Below are positions 20,910-30,591 of a DNA stretch of 64,000 nt, piece after piece. The first letter of the stretch is position 1; each line of letters starts with the position of its first letter. Under the pieces are notes generated by a model that was not told the DNA's origin, did no database searches, and was given only the letters and a program-made list of their open reading frames with translations. The stretch comes from Lysobacter arenosi (lineage in GTDB: Bacteria; Pseudomonadota; Gammaproteobacteria; Xanthomonadales; Xanthomonadaceae): assembly GCF_016613475.2 (NCBI RefSeq), contig NZ_CP071517.1, positions 1,984,001-2,048,000 of the forward strand. The letters are read 5' to 3'. Position numbers and translations under genes: made by a program.

Positions 20910-23323
20910 GGCAGATTCTCCTGCTGCTGCGGCGGCGGTGCCTCCGCAGCCTGTTCGGCCGGTTTCTCCTCATCCTTGCGGCCGAAACCGAACCAGTCGC
21001 GCCAACCACCCTGCCCGTCTTCGGCCACCGGTTCCGGCGCCGGGCACGGCGCATAGGCGGGTGCGAAGCCGGCGACATAGGCCATGCGGCGCGAACCCAC
21101 GCAATCGGGATCGGTGGTGTTGCTGGCGATCGTCCACTGCCAGTCGATGCCCTTGTCGCCGACCTTCAGCGGTGCGCTGGGCAGGCGCGAGAAGATTGCC
21201 GACCACACCCGCATCGCACCGGTGGCGCCGTACAGGCCGGTGGTCTGGTTCTGGTCGTTGCCGACCCAGATCACCGCCAGGTGGTCGCCGGTCCAGCCGG
21301 CGAACCAGCTGTCGCGGCCGTCATTGCTGGTGCCGGTCTTGCCCGCGGGCGACAGGCGGCCGAGGCCATCGCGGACCAGCTGCGTGCCGGTGCCGTTCGA
21401 CACCGCCTGCTGCAAGGCAATCGTGATCAGGCGCGCGGCGATCGCGTCGCCTTCCTGCGCCGGTGCCGGGTCCTTGTCGTAGCGGTTGAGCGCGCGCCCG
21501 TTGGCGTCGAGCACGCCGCGCACCGCGTGCAGCGGCTGGATCTCGCCGCCGGACGCGAGGAACTGGTACAGCTGCGCCATCGCGTACGGGCTCTGGTCGA
21601 CCGCACCGAGGATCAGCGCCGGATTGGGCTCGGTCTCGATGCCGGCCAGGGTCTTGATCAGGCTGGCGATGCGCTCGGGTGCGACCTGCATGCCCACGCG
21701 CACCGTGGCCTGGTTGTAGGACATCGCCAGCGCATCGATCAGGCGCACCGTGCCGTGGCTGCGGCCGTCGGAGTTGCCCGGGTTCCAGTTCTTCTTCTTG
21801 CCCAGCGCGACGGTGACCGGCGAGTCGTCGACCCAGCTGGCCAGCGAGTACTTGCCCGGCTGTGCCAACGCCAGCAGGTACACGAACGGCTTGAGCAGCG
21901 AACCGACCGGGCGCTGCGCTTCGATTGCGCGGTTGAAGCCGTGCTCGGCAACGCTGCGGCTGCCGACGACGGCGACGACTTCGCCGTTGTGGACGTCGGT
22001 CACCACCAGGCCGGTCTGCAGCGGCGGCCGGCGCTTGCTGTCCAGGCTCTTGAGGGTGCGGGCGACCGCGCCTTCGGCCATCGCCTGCGCAGACGGCGAC
22101 ATGCCGCTCATCACGCTCAGTCCGGCGCCTGCCAATGCATCGGCCGGATAGTCGCGGGCCAGCTGGCGGCGGACCAGGTCGACATAGGCCGGGAAACGGT
22201 TGGCGGCGACGCTGCCCGGGTCCTTGGTCACGCCCAGCGGCGCCTTCAGCGCACGCTGGTATTCGGCGTCATCGATCAGCTGGGTCTCGTGCATTTCGCC
22301 GAGGACGAAATTGCGCCGTTCCAGCGCGCGCTCGGGATTGCGTCGCGGGTCGTAGAAGGACGGTCCACGCACGATGCCGATCAGCAGCGCGATCTGCTCG
22401 GTGCTCAGGTCGGCCAGGTCGCGGCCGAACCAGAACTCGGCGCCGGCGGCGACGCCGTGGATGGCCTGCGCGCCGCGCTGGCCAAGGTAGACCTGGTTGA
22501 AGTACGCCTCCAGGATCGTGCCCTTGTCGTATCGGGCCTCGATCAGCATCGCGTAGAGGATTTCCTTGCCCTTGCGGGTCAGGGTCTGCTCGCGTCCGAT
22601 GCCGAGCAGGCCGCTGCGGGCGAGCTGCTGGGTCAGCGTGCTGGCGCCTTGTTTTGCGCGGCCGGCGGCGACGTTCTTGAACGCCGCGCGGATCATGCCG
22701 GTCACGTCGATGCCGTGGTGGCTGTTGAAGTCGCGGTCCTCGACGGCCTGCAGACCGGTGACGAGCAGCTCGGGCACTTCCTTCAGGCGCACCAGGCGCC
22801 GCTCTTCCTGCTTCTGGCCGTACAGCGTGGCGATGCGGGCCGGGTCGAGCCGCACCGTCTTCAGGTCACGCTTCTTCCCGGCATCGCGCACCGACGCCAC
22901 CCGGCTGCCGGACAGCACGACTTCGATGCGCCGTGCCGGCACCGCGCCGTCGACATCGCTGAAACCGCGGCTGGAGATCAGCCAGCGACCGCCGGTGCGC
23001 GAGTAGCTGCCCGGACGCACGCCGTCGCCGGAATGGTAGGCGGCGGCGTCGAGCTCGGTCTTGAGGGTGGTCGCGTCCAGGGTCAGGCCCGGGGCCAGTT
23101 CCAGCGGCCGCGCATAGACCCGGGTCGGAATCTGCCAGCGCAACTGGCCGAAGCGTTCGCTGACTTCGTGGTTCAGGTACAGCGTGTAGGGAATCAGGAA
23201 GCCAAGCCCCAGGCCCACTGCGGCCAGCAGCCAGGTGACCAGGCGTCGCCGCCACTGCGGGGACTGGCTGTCTTCTGCGGTTTCGTCTTCGTCGTAATCG
23301 ATTTGGGCCACGGCATGGGACAA
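20906..23323 (-). CDS. mrcB: Penicillin-binding protein 1B (bifunctional transglycosylase/transpeptidase)
   Basis: This class A PBP of 805 residues polymerises and crosslinks peptidoglycan. A short cytoplasmic tail and one membrane helix (about 28-48) are followed by a UB2H-like region. The GT51 domain includes EDRDFNSHHGIDVTGMIRAA and QGASTLTQQLARS. The transpeptidase domain has the SxxK serine in RPVGSLLKPFVYL, the SxN motif in MSYNQATVRVG and KTGTSND. All catalytic motifs are intact. The downstream lipoprotein gene overlaps the stop, consistent with a synthase/activator pair. Confidence 0.95.
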   Translation of the reverse strand: MSHAVAQIDYDEDETAEDSQSPQWRRRLVTWLLAAVGLGLGFLIPYTLYLNHEVSERFGQLRWQIPTRVYARPLELAPGLTLDATTLKTELDAAAYHSGDGVRPGSYSRTGGRWLISSRGFSDVDGAVPARRIEVVLSGSRVASVRDAGKKRDLKTVRLDPARIATLYGQKQEERRLVRLKEVPELLVTGLQAVEDRDFNSHHGIDVTGMIRAAFKNVAAGRAKQGASTLTQQLARSGLLGIGREQTLTRKGKEILYAMLIEARYDKGTILEAYFNQVYLGQRGAQAIHGVAAGAEFWFGRDLADLSTEQIALLIGIVRGPSFYDPRRNPERALERRNFVLGEMHETQLIDDAEYQRALKAPLGVTKDPGSVAANRFPAYVDLVRRQLARDYPADALAGAGLSVMSGMSPSAQAMAEGAVARTLKSLDSKRRPPLQTGLVVTDVHNGEVVAVVGSRSVAEHGFNRAIEAQRPVGSLLKPFVYLLALAQPGKYSLASWVDDSPVTVALGKKKNWNPGNSDGRSHGTVRLIDALAMSYNQATVRVGMQVAPERIASLIKTLAGIETEPNPALILGAVDQSPYAMAQLYQFLASGGEIQPLHAVRGVLDANGRALNRYDKDPAPAQEGDAIAARLITIALQQAVSNGTGTQLVRDGLGRLSPAGKTGTSNDGRDSWFAGWTGDHLAVIWVGNDQNQTTGLYGATGAMRVWSAIFSRLPSAPLKVGDKGIDWQWTIASNTTDPDCVGSRRMAYVAGFAPAYAPCPAPEPVAEDGQGGWRDWFGFGRKDEEKPAEQAAEAPPPQQQENLP

Positions 23324-23436
23324 TGTTGGGGCTGCGCCCTCGTGGCCGCGAGTCTATCGCAGCCGGCCCACCGCCCCGCGCGGACGGGGCCGCGGCAAAG
23401 TCTGCGTTAAGGAATCTTCAGAATGACGAGCGATCG

Positions 23437-25542
23437 ATGGGCCTGAGCTGGACCGAGGTACGGTTTCTATACGACCGGGGAACCGGACTGTTCCGGCGGG
23501 GTTTGACCAGCCTGCGCACGCGCGGCGTGCGTGCCTCCTGGGAACGGGTCCTGAAGCAGTTCTACCGCGTGCCCGACACCCAGCTGCTGGCCCTGTACCT
23601 GCCGCAGCAGGAGCCGTTCGCCCCGTTTTCGGTGCCGTTCTCGTCGATGCCGCGGGCCAGCATCGTCATTCCGGTCTACAACCAGTTCGAGCACACCCTC
23701 GCCTGCCTGCGCGCCATTGCGGCCCACCCGCCGCAGGCAAGCATCGAGATCATCGTCGTCGATGACGGCTCCTCCGATGCCACCGAGTCGTCGCTGGTCC
23801 AGGTGGAAGGCTTGCGCTATCACCGTCGCCGCCAGAACGGTGGGTTCATCGCCGCGTGCAACGACGGCGCATCGCAGGCCACCGGCGAGTACCTGGTATT
23901 CCTGAACAACGACACGATTCCCCAGCCCGGCTGGCTGGACGTGCTGCTGTCGACATTCGACCAGCATCCGGGCACCGGACTGGCCGGCTCGCAGCTGCTC
24001 TACCCGGATGGACGCCTGCAGGAAGCCGGCGGCATCGTCCGCAACGACGGACGCGCCGACAACCTCGGCCGCCTGCGCTCGGCTATGGAGCCGGAGTTCA
24101 GCTATGTACGGCGGGTCGATTACTGCTCGGGTGCCGCGATCGCGATTCATCGCGACCTGTTCGCGCAGTTTGGCGGTTTCGACACCCACTTCTCCCCCGC
24201 CTACTACGAGGACACCGACCTGGGCATGAAGGTGACCGCCGCAGGATTGCGCGCGATCTGCCAGACCGGGTCGAAGGTCGTCCATCTCGAGGGCATCACC
24301 TCGGGTACCGATGTCCGCCGCGGCATCAAGCGCCACCAGGTGCGCAACCAGGAACTGTTCCAGCAGCGCTGGGCCTCGCGCCTGCAGTCCCATCCCGACC
24401 ACGAGCAGGCAAGTGCACGGACCACCGATCGCCACTACACGCGCGTCGTGCTGGTCATCGATGCACTGACCCCGCAACCGGATCGCGATTCGGGCTCCCT
24501 GCGACTGTTCAACCTGATGCGATTGCTGAAGGAGGAAGGCGCCCACGTCGTTTTCATCCCCGCCAACCGCGCCCATGACGGTCGTTACACCGAGGCGCTG
24601 CAGCAGTTGGGCGTCGAGGTCTGGTATGCCCCGTTTGCCAAGCGGCCACATGCCTGGTTGCGTGATCACGGCGCACGCTTCGATACGGTGGTCGTCTGCC
24701 GGCACTATGTACTGCGCGAATGGCTGCCGCTGCTTCGCAAGTTCGCGCCGCAGGCGAAGCTGGTGTTCGACACGGTCGACCTGCATTACCTGCGCGAGCG
24801 TCGTGGCGCGGAGCTGGCGGTCGACCAGGCACTCATGCGCGCATCCGAGCGTACCCGCGCCCTCGAACTGGACATGATCGCGCGCAGCGACGCGACACTG
24901 GTGGTCAGCGAGGTCGAGCGCAGCCTGCTGGCGCAGGACGCGCCCGCCGCGCAGGTCGATATCCTATCCAACCTGCACCACATCCAGGGCCGTGGCCTGC
25001 CGTTCGCACAGCGACATGACCTGGTGTTCGTCGGTGGTTTCCGCCACCCACCGAACGTCGATGCGGTCCGCTGGTTCGTCAACGAAGTGTTTCCGCTGGT
25101 GCACGCGCAAGAACCGCGGATCGTCTTCCACTGCATAGGCAGCGACACTCCGGCGGAGATCGAGGAACTGGCGTCGCAACCGGGCGTGCTTGTCCACGGC
25201 CACGTGCCGGACCTGTCGCCCTACATGGACGGCGCCCGCATCTGCGTGGCTCCGCTGCGATACGGCGCCGGCGTCAAGGGCAAGGTCAACCTCAGCATGG
25301 CCCATGGCCAGCCGGTGGTGGCCACGGCCTGTGCGGTCGAAGGCATGCACCTGCGCAACGGCGAGGACGTGCTGGTGGCCGACGATGCCGCCGGTTTCGC
25401 CGAAGCGATCCTGCGGCTGTATCGCGACGAGGCGCTATGGCAGCGCCTGGCCGACAACGGCCTGGCCAACGTCGAGCGGCACTTCTCGCTCGATGCCGGG
25501 CGCGACGTGGTGCGGCGCGTGCTGCTCGGCGCCAGGGCCTGA
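23437..25542 (+). CDS. Bifunctional glycosyltransferase, GT2 fused to GT4-like domain
   Basis: This protein of 701 residues has two transferase modules. The N-terminal GT2 domain (about 65-330) begins ASIVIPVYNQFEHTLACLRA and carries DDGSSDAT and FLNNDT, plus an ED-like acidic motif in YYEDTDLG. The C-terminal GT-B domain (about 350-695) ends with the nucleotide-sugar motif VVATACAVEGMHL and LVADDAAGFAEAI. The ATG at 23437 (MGLSWTEV) is used because the longer frame runs over the mrcB promoter region. No other polysaccharide genes are adjacent, so the product (LPS, exopolysaccharide or protein glycan) is unknown. Confidence 0.82.
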   Translation: MGLSWTEVRFLYDRGTGLFRRGLTSLRTRGVRASWERVLKQFYRVPDTQLLALYLPQQEPFAPFSVPFSSMPRASIVIPVYNQFEHTLACLRAIAAHPPQASIEIIVVDDGSSDATESSLVQVEGLRYHRRRQNGGFIAACNDGASQATGEYLVFLNNDTIPQPGWLDVLLSTFDQHPGTGLAGSQLLYPDGRLQEAGGIVRNDGRADNLGRLRSAMEPEFSYVRRVDYCSGAAIAIHRDLFAQFGGFDTHFSPAYYEDTDLGMKVTAAGLRAICQTGSKVVHLEGITSGTDVRRGIKRHQVRNQELFQQRWASRLQSHPDHEQASARTTDRHYTRVVLVIDALTPQPDRDSGSLRLFNLMRLLKEEGAHVVFIPANRAHDGRYTEALQQLGVEVWYAPFAKRPHAWLRDHGARFDTVVVCRHYVLREWLPLLRKFAPQAKLVFDTVDLHYLRERRGAELAVDQALMRASERTRALELDMIARSDATLVVSEVERSLLAQDAPAAQVDILSNLHHIQGRGLPFAQRHDLVFVGGFRHPPNVDAVRWFVNEVFPLVHAQEPRIVFHCIGSDTPAEIEELASQPGVLVHGHVPDLSPYMDGARICVAPLRYGAGVKGKVNLSMAHGQPVVATACAVEGMHLRNGEDVLVADDAAGFAEAILRLYRDEALWQRLADNGLANVERHFSLDAGRDVVRRVLLGARA

Positions 25543-25550
25543 GGCAGCAA

Positions 25551-25576
25551 CCGCAGGAGCGAACCCGCTCCTGCGG
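25551..25576. terminator. Bidirectional hairpin terminator between GT gene and TPR gene
   Basis: CCGCAGGAGCG and CGCTCCTGCGG form a perfect eleven-base-pair stem with a four-base loop (AACC), placed in the 39-base gap between two convergent genes. There is no strong T-run on either side. Position and stem strength support a shared terminator. Confidence 0.65.
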
Positions 25577-25581
25577 ATCAG

Positions 25582-27234
25582 TCAGTTGGCCGCTGAAGCG
25601 CGACGCAGGCGGTCAGCGAATTCGCCCAGGCCGCTGGCCTGCGGATCCAGTTCGCGCGCGGCCACCAGTGCCGCCTGCGCGGCGCTCAGTTCGCCCGCGC
25701 CAAGGCGTTCGTCGCCGACGGCGATCCAGCGCTGCGCCAGGCGCCGCCGCGCGTCGCGCACCGCCGGGCCATCGCCCTCGAGCACGGCGCGCGCATCCAG
25801 GCATTCACGCGCACGGCTGAGACGGTTGCCGCGCAGTTCGGATTCGAAGCAGCGCTGCGCCGCCGGCAACAGGCGCTTCATGGCCGAGCGCACCGCCGGA
25901 TCCTGCGGCGCCATCGATTGCGCCGCGCGCAATTTGTCGAATGCACTGTCGCCCGGCGGCGTCAGCAGGTCGCCGCGCGATTCGGCCTGGGCGGCATCTG
26001 CCAGCAACTGGTCGAGGCGGCGCTGGCGTTCTGCGGTCGGCACCTTCTGGCCGTAGCGCTGCTGCGACTGCCGCGCCTGCACCAGACGCTGTTCGGCAGC
26101 CGCGACGCCCGGTGCATTGGCGTCGATGCGGCGCGCCTGCGCCAGTTCCTTCTCGGCATCGCTGAAACGGAAATCGCCGGCATAGCGCTGGCTGCGCCCG
26201 GCGTAGGCGTTGGCAACCGCGGCAATGCCGCGCTGTGCCCGCTCATCGTCGGGCATCGTCGCCAGAACCGCACGGTATCCCTCGAGCGCCTCGTCGAGGC
26301 GGCCACGGCGGAGTTCGGCATCGGCACGGCTACGGCCCTGCTCGGCGGCGCGGTTGAGTCCGGCCAATGCATCGGGCAGATCGACGTGCCCTGGGTCGGC
26401 GGCCTGCACGCGTCGAATCCGCTCCGAGGCTTCGGCCAGTTCGCCGCGCGCCAGTGAGGTCTGCGCCTGTTGCAGCAGGTCGGCGAGGGTGTCTTCGCGG
26501 CCTTCCAGGGCCTCGGTCCGTTTCGGCTCCAGTGCCAGCACGCGCTGGTACAGCGGCAGCGCGGCATTGTCGCTGCCATCGAGCAGCCCGGCCTTGCGCG
26601 CGGCAGCGGCCTGGGCGAGCAGTTTGTCTACGCCCGAATCGCCGACCTCGCGTTCGCGCACGCGCTGCTCCAGCGCATCGACGCGGGCACGCGGAACCGC
26701 CAGCTCGCGCGCGAGCGCGATCGAGCGATGGGCCTGCGCGTAGTCGCGCTTCTCCAGCGCGCGCTCGGCCTGCACCAGCGCCTGCTGGCCAACCTTGGCC
26801 ATGCCCTGGCGCGCCTCGCTGCGATCCGGATCGAGCGCGAGCGCGGCCGCATACAGCTCGCGCGCACCACGCCCGTCGGCCGAGGTCAGCTGCCCCTGTT
26901 GCAGGGCGCTGGCGGCGTCGGCCTGCAATTGTTGTGCGCGCGTATCCGGCCACAGCCAGTTCGACAGCGGTTGCCGCAGCAGCAGCAACAGCAGCGCCAC
27001 CGAGACCAGGGCCATGACGCCGATGCCCCAGCCGCGCCAACGGATGCGCCTTGCCGTGTCATCGGCCCAGCGACCGCTGCGGTCGTCGTCTTCGCCCCAT
27101 TGCCAGTCGTTCCAGCGCGGCGATTGCGGCTCTACCCGGTCACGACCCGCAGAGCGGCCGTCACCGCCGTCGACGTCGCCGTCGGCGCCGTTGGCGCTCA
27201 ATTTCCCCGGTTCATGTGGCGTAGCTGATGTCAC
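25582..27234 (-). CDS. Membrane-anchored TPR-repeat protein of unknown function
   Basis: I do not recognise a named family. The 550-residue product has a charged, Asp/Arg/Trp-rich cytoplasmic head (1-70), one membrane helix at about 73-92 (GIGVMALVSVALLLLLL), and then a nearly all-helical Ala/Arg/Leu-rich region. The latter contains many TPR-like units (YQRVLALEPKRTEALEG, YRAVLATMPDDERAQRG), so the large domain is predicted to be periplasmic and to act as a binding scaffold. The start is GTG at 27234. It lies 54 bases downstream of relA on the same strand and may be co-transcribed. Confidence 0.7.
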   Translation of the reverse strand: MTSATPHEPGKLSANGADGDVDGGDGRSAGRDRVEPQSPRWNDWQWGEDDDRSGRWADDTARRIRWRGWGIGVMALVSVALLLLLLRQPLSNWLWPDTRAQQLQADAASALQQGQLTSADGRGARELYAAALALDPDRSEARQGMAKVGQQALVQAERALEKRDYAQAHRSIALARELAVPRARVDALEQRVREREVGDSGVDKLLAQAAAARKAGLLDGSDNAALPLYQRVLALEPKRTEALEGREDTLADLLQQAQTSLARGELAEASERIRRVQAADPGHVDLPDALAGLNRAAEQGRSRADAELRRGRLDEALEGYRAVLATMPDDERAQRGIAAVANAYAGRSQRYAGDFRFSDAEKELAQARRIDANAPGVAAAEQRLVQARQSQQRYGQKVPTAERQRRLDQLLADAAQAESRGDLLTPPGDSAFDKLRAAQSMAPQDPAVRSAMKRLLPAAQRCFESELRGNRLSRARECLDARAVLEGDGPAVRDARRRLAQRWIAVGDERLGAGELSAAQAALVAARELDPQASGLGEFADRLRRASAAN

Positions 27235-27288
27235 CCGCCAAGCATAGCGTCATGTCGGTGAGGGGATGTGGAGGGCGATGCACGGCGT

Positions 27289-29460
27289 TCAGCGTCGCTG
27301 CGCATGCTCCACCCCGGGCAGCGACGCCAGTTTGCCGAGCAGCGTCGACAGCTGGCCGTAATCGCCCACGCGCAGGCGCAGGCGCAGACGCACCCGGGCA
27401 CCATTGCGCTCGACATCGCTGCTGATGCTCAGCACGTGCGCATTGCCCTGGGCGATCAGGTTGGTCACTTCCTTGAGCAGCCATTTGCGGTCGAGCGCGA
27501 GCACTTCGATATCGACCTCGTAACCGCTGCCTGCGCGCCCCCACTCCACCGGCAGCACGCGCTGCGGCTGCGACGCCGCCAGGCGCTGGAAAGCGGTGCA
27601 ATCGGGGCGGTGGACGGTGACGCCGCGGCCACGGGTGAGGTAGCCGACGATCGGCTCGCCCGGCAGCGGCTGGCAGCAGCGCGCCAGTTGCACCAGCAGA
27701 TTGCCGACACCCTCGACGGTGAAGTCGGTGGTCCTACGCGGGACGCGTCGCGGCAGTGTCGGCGTAGTGACGGTGCCGGTGGGCGTGGCCGCGGCGGCGG
27801 CAGCTGCGGACGCGGCACGTTCGTGCTCGAGCAGCGCGCGGCCGACCTGGTGCGGGCCGATATCGCCCAAGGCCACCTGCACGTAAACCTCGCCGTCGCT
27901 GGCAAGGTTGAACTTCTCGCGGGCCGGGGCGAGGTCGGCGCCGAGCAGGCCGAGGCGACGCAGTTCCTTGTCGAGCAGGTCCTTGCCGGCGCTCTCGTTG
28001 CGGGCACGATCGAGTTTGTGGAACCAGGCCCGCACCTTGTCGCGAGAGCGGCTGCTGGCGAGGAAGCCGTTGGCCGCGATCAGCCAGTCGCGACGGGGTT
28101 CGCCGGTCTTGGCGGTCATGATCTCGACGCGGTCGCCGGTACGCAGCTTGTGGTCGAGCGGGACGATGCGGCCGTCGACCTTGGCGCCGCGGCAGCGGTG
28201 GCCGACCTCGGTGTGGACGTGATAGGCGAAATCGAGCGGCGTCGCGCCGGTGGGGAGATCGATCACCTCGCCCTTTGGCGTCAGCACGTAGATGCGGTCC
28301 TCGACCAGCTCGGTGTCGAACTCGCCCGACAGCGATCCGTCCTCGCGCCCGCCTTCGCCCGAGGCTTCCAGCAGGCGCCGCATCCAGGCGATCTTGCGGT
28401 CGAAGGCGGCGTCGGCGCTGTGGCTGCCGACTTCCTTGTACTTCCAGTGCGCTGCCACGCCGAGTTCGGCCTGGCGGTGCATGTCGTGCGTGCGGATCTG
28501 CACCTCCAGGGTCTTGCCTTCCGGCCCGACCACGGCGGTGTGCAGCGAGCGGTAGTCGTTGCGCTTGGGTCGGGCGATGTAGTCGTCGAACTCGCTCGGG
28601 ATCGGCGCCCAGGTCGCATGGACGACGCCGAGCGCGGCGTAGCAGTCGGCGAGGCTGTCGACCAGCACGCGCACCGCGCGCAGGTCGTAGAGCTCGCCGA
28701 TCGGCACGTTCTTGCGCTGCATCTTCTTCCAGATGCTGTAGATGTGCTTGGGCCGGCCGGCAATCTCGGCGACGACGCCCTGTGCCGCCATCGCCTCGCG
28801 CAGCGTGCCCTTGACCTGTTCGATGTAGCGTTCGCGATCGGTGCGCTTCTCGTCGAGCAGGCGCGCGATCTGCTGGTAGGTCTGCGGTTCCAGGTAGCGG
28901 AACGCGAGATCCTCCAGCTCCCACTTCAGCTGCCAGATGCCCAGCCGGTTGGCCAATGGCGCCTGGATGTCGCGGGTGAGCAGCGCGAGCTCGCGACGTT
29001 GCTCGTCCGGCAACGGTTCGGCGTGGCGCATGCGCGCCAGCTGGCGCGCCAGCAGGATAGGAACCACGCGCAGGTCGCGGACGATGGCCAGCAGCAGCCG
29101 TCGCAGGCCTTCATTGCCGGCCTGGCCATGGCGCTCGGCATGCAGCGCCCAGACCTGCGCGGCGGCGCGCTGGCCTTCGATCAGGGGCGCGACTGCCGGG
29201 AAATCGCGCTCGACCGGGCCCAGTGCGGCCCGCCAGCCCGGATACGTGTGCAGGATCGCCGCCGCAGCGGTGTCGCCATCAGCGCCGAGCAGCACCAGCG
29301 CCTCGAGCATGCTCGCCACGACCTGGGGCGGATCGTCGGCGTCGTCCAGCGCCGAGGGCGCGGCGGCCGCCTGCTCCATCGCCTTGCGCAGTGGCGCGGC
29401 GATGCCGGCGGCAACCGGATGCGCCAGCACGGCGGCAAGCTGTGGAATCTCGGTGACCAT
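27289..29460 (-). CDS. relA: GTP pyrophosphokinase RelA
   Basis: This stringent-response (p)ppGpp synthetase of 723 residues is normally activated by uncharged tRNA on ribosomes. The N-terminal hydrolase domain is degenerate: where SpoT has the catalytic His-Asp pair, this protein reads ILHTYPGWRAAL, typical of RelA. The synthetase domain has IGELYDLRAVRVLVDS, RPKRNDYRSLHTAVVG and LEVQIRTHDMHRQAELG. A TGS domain follows (VYVLTPKGEVIDLPTGATPL), then helical and zinc-finger-like regions and a C-terminal ACT domain. The length is normal for RelA. It is divergent from the paralogue pair at 29.5 kb. Confidence 0.94.
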   Translation of the reverse strand: MVTEIPQLAAVLAHPVAAGIAAPLRKAMEQAAAAPSALDDADDPPQVVASMLEALVLLGADGDTAAAAILHTYPGWRAALGPVERDFPAVAPLIEGQRAAAQVWALHAERHGQAGNEGLRRLLLAIVRDLRVVPILLARQLARMRHAEPLPDEQRRELALLTRDIQAPLANRLGIWQLKWELEDLAFRYLEPQTYQQIARLLDEKRTDRERYIEQVKGTLREAMAAQGVVAEIAGRPKHIYSIWKKMQRKNVPIGELYDLRAVRVLVDSLADCYAALGVVHATWAPIPSEFDDYIARPKRNDYRSLHTAVVGPEGKTLEVQIRTHDMHRQAELGVAAHWKYKEVGSHSADAAFDRKIAWMRRLLEASGEGGREDGSLSGEFDTELVEDRIYVLTPKGEVIDLPTGATPLDFAYHVHTEVGHRCRGAKVDGRIVPLDHKLRTGDRVEIMTAKTGEPRRDWLIAANGFLASSRSRDKVRAWFHKLDRARNESAGKDLLDKELRRLGLLGADLAPAREKFNLASDGEVYVQVALGDIGPHQVGRALLEHERAASAAAAAAATPTGTVTTPTLPRRVPRRTTDFTVEGVGNLLVQLARCCQPLPGEPIVGYLTRGRGVTVHRPDCTAFQRLAASQPQRVLPVEWGRAGSGYEVDIEVLALDRKWLLKEVTNLIAQGNAHVLSISSDVERNGARVRLRLRLRVGDYGQLSTLLGKLASLPGVEHAQRR

Positions 29461-29535
29461 GGCGGGGGGCGTGGCGTGGAACGATCGTGGACGACGCGGT
29501 CTACACTAGCGGGCAACCGTCTGGAGGAACAGCGC

Positions 29536-30069
29536 ATGCGTTTGACCCGCCCCCGTCCCACGCCCTTCAAAAGCACGCTCCGCAACGCCTCGCTCCGCCT
29601 GCTCGCGCTGGCGGCACTGCTGCCCCTGGCCGGAGCGTCGTTCGCCCAGCAGAAGATCGAGCAGCAGATGAGCTACGAGCAGTTCAAGGCCGCCGGCCTG
29701 GACCGCCTGAGTCCCGAGCAGCTGGCCAACCTCAACGACTGGCTCGATGGCAAGCTCAAGGTCGAAACCGCCAAGGCTGCCGAAACCGCAAAGCAGTCCG
29801 GCGGCGACGAAGACCGCCGCGGCCTGTTCCTGGCCACGTCGCGCGAACCGGTCGACGGCACGATCACCGGCAACTTCACCGGCTTCGGCAAGGGCCGCAG
29901 CTTCACGCTCGACAATGGCCAGGTGTGGCAGCAGATCGACGATGTCTCGCTTACCGGCGTCAAGGACGCCAACCCCAAGGTCAAGATCACGCCCAGCGTG
30001 ATTGGTTCTGCCTGGTATCTGTCGATCGAGGGCTTCAACGCGCGCGCCAAGGTGCAGCGCGTCAAGTAA
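29536..30069 (+). CDS. Secreted protein of unknown function (first of a tandem paralogous pair)
   Basis: This 177-residue protein has a signal peptide (LLALAALLPLAGASFAQQ). A helical segment with LDRLSPEQLANLNDWLDGKL follows, then a beta-rich C-terminal half with FTLDNGQVWQQIDD and NPKVKITPSVIGSAWYLSIE. GGAGGA sits eight bases before the ATG. It is paralogous to the next gene. The beta part, which keeps a DNGQxWR/Q pattern, resembles small periplasmic beta-barrel proteins in Xanthomonads; I know no function. It is divergent from relA with about 75 bases between them. Confidence 0.8.
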   Translation: MRLTRPRPTPFKSTLRNASLRLLALAALLPLAGASFAQQKIEQQMSYEQFKAAGLDRLSPEQLANLNDWLDGKLKVETAKAAETAKQSGGDEDRRGLFLATSREPVDGTITGNFTGFGKGRSFTLDNGQVWQQIDDVSLTGVKDANPKVKITPSVIGSAWYLSIEGFNARAKVQRVK

Positions 30070-30105
30070 CCGCCACCCAGTAGCCACCACGCAAAGGAAT
30101 CGTCC

Positions 30106-30591
30106 ATGCGCCTGTTGCTCGCCTGCGTTGCCGTTTTCGTTGCTGCTTCGATGTCGCCCGCATCTGCGCGCGCGGCACAGGATTACGTTGCGCTGGAGCA
30201 GCGGCTGAATGCCGAACAGATGCGCGCCACCGGCCTCGACACGCTGTCACCCGAACAACTGGCCCTGCTCAACCGGCTGCTGAGCCAGGAGCAGGGCGCG
30301 GCGTTGGAAGCCGCCGTGGCCGAGCGCGCCGCCGATGACGTCGGCCGGCGCGAGAAGCGCACCGCCGCCGGCCCGGTCATGGCGAGCGTGCAGGGCGATG
30401 TACGCAGCTGGTCGCGCGGCGATACCGTGCTGCTCGACAACGGCCAGCGCTGGCGCGTTGTCGAGGGCAACCTCTACCTGGGCAAGCCGGTAACCAACCC
30501 GAAGGTCACCCTGACGCCGGGCTTCATGGGCGCCTGGTACCTGCAGATGGACGGGCAGACACCGCGCATGAAGGTGCAGCGGGCCGACTAG
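30106..30591 (+). CDS. Secreted protein of unknown function (second of a tandem paralogous pair)
   Basis: This 161-residue protein has a signal peptide (about 1-23) and the same plan as its upstream neighbour: LDTLSPEQLALLNRLL, then VLLDNGQRWRVVEGN, then NPKVTLTPGFMGAWYLQMD and a KVQR ending. It starts 36 bases after the neighbour's stop, with AAAGGA before the ATG, so the two probably form an operon that arose by duplication. Its stop abuts the hrpA stop on the other strand. Confidence 0.8.
   Translation: MRLLLACVAVFVAASMSPASARAAQDYVALEQRLNAEQMRATGLDTLSPEQLALLNRLLSQEQGAALEAAVAERAADDVGRREKRTAAGPVMASVQGDVRSWSRGDTVLLDNGQRWRVVEGNLYLGKPVTNPKVTLTPGFMGAWYLQMDGQTPRMKVQRAD

Noticed and set aside
27268..29535. 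Long plus-strand open frame leading into the gene at 29536
   Set aside because: It is the shadow of relA. Only the last 177 residues, from the ATG at 29536 with a strong ribosome-binding site, are real.
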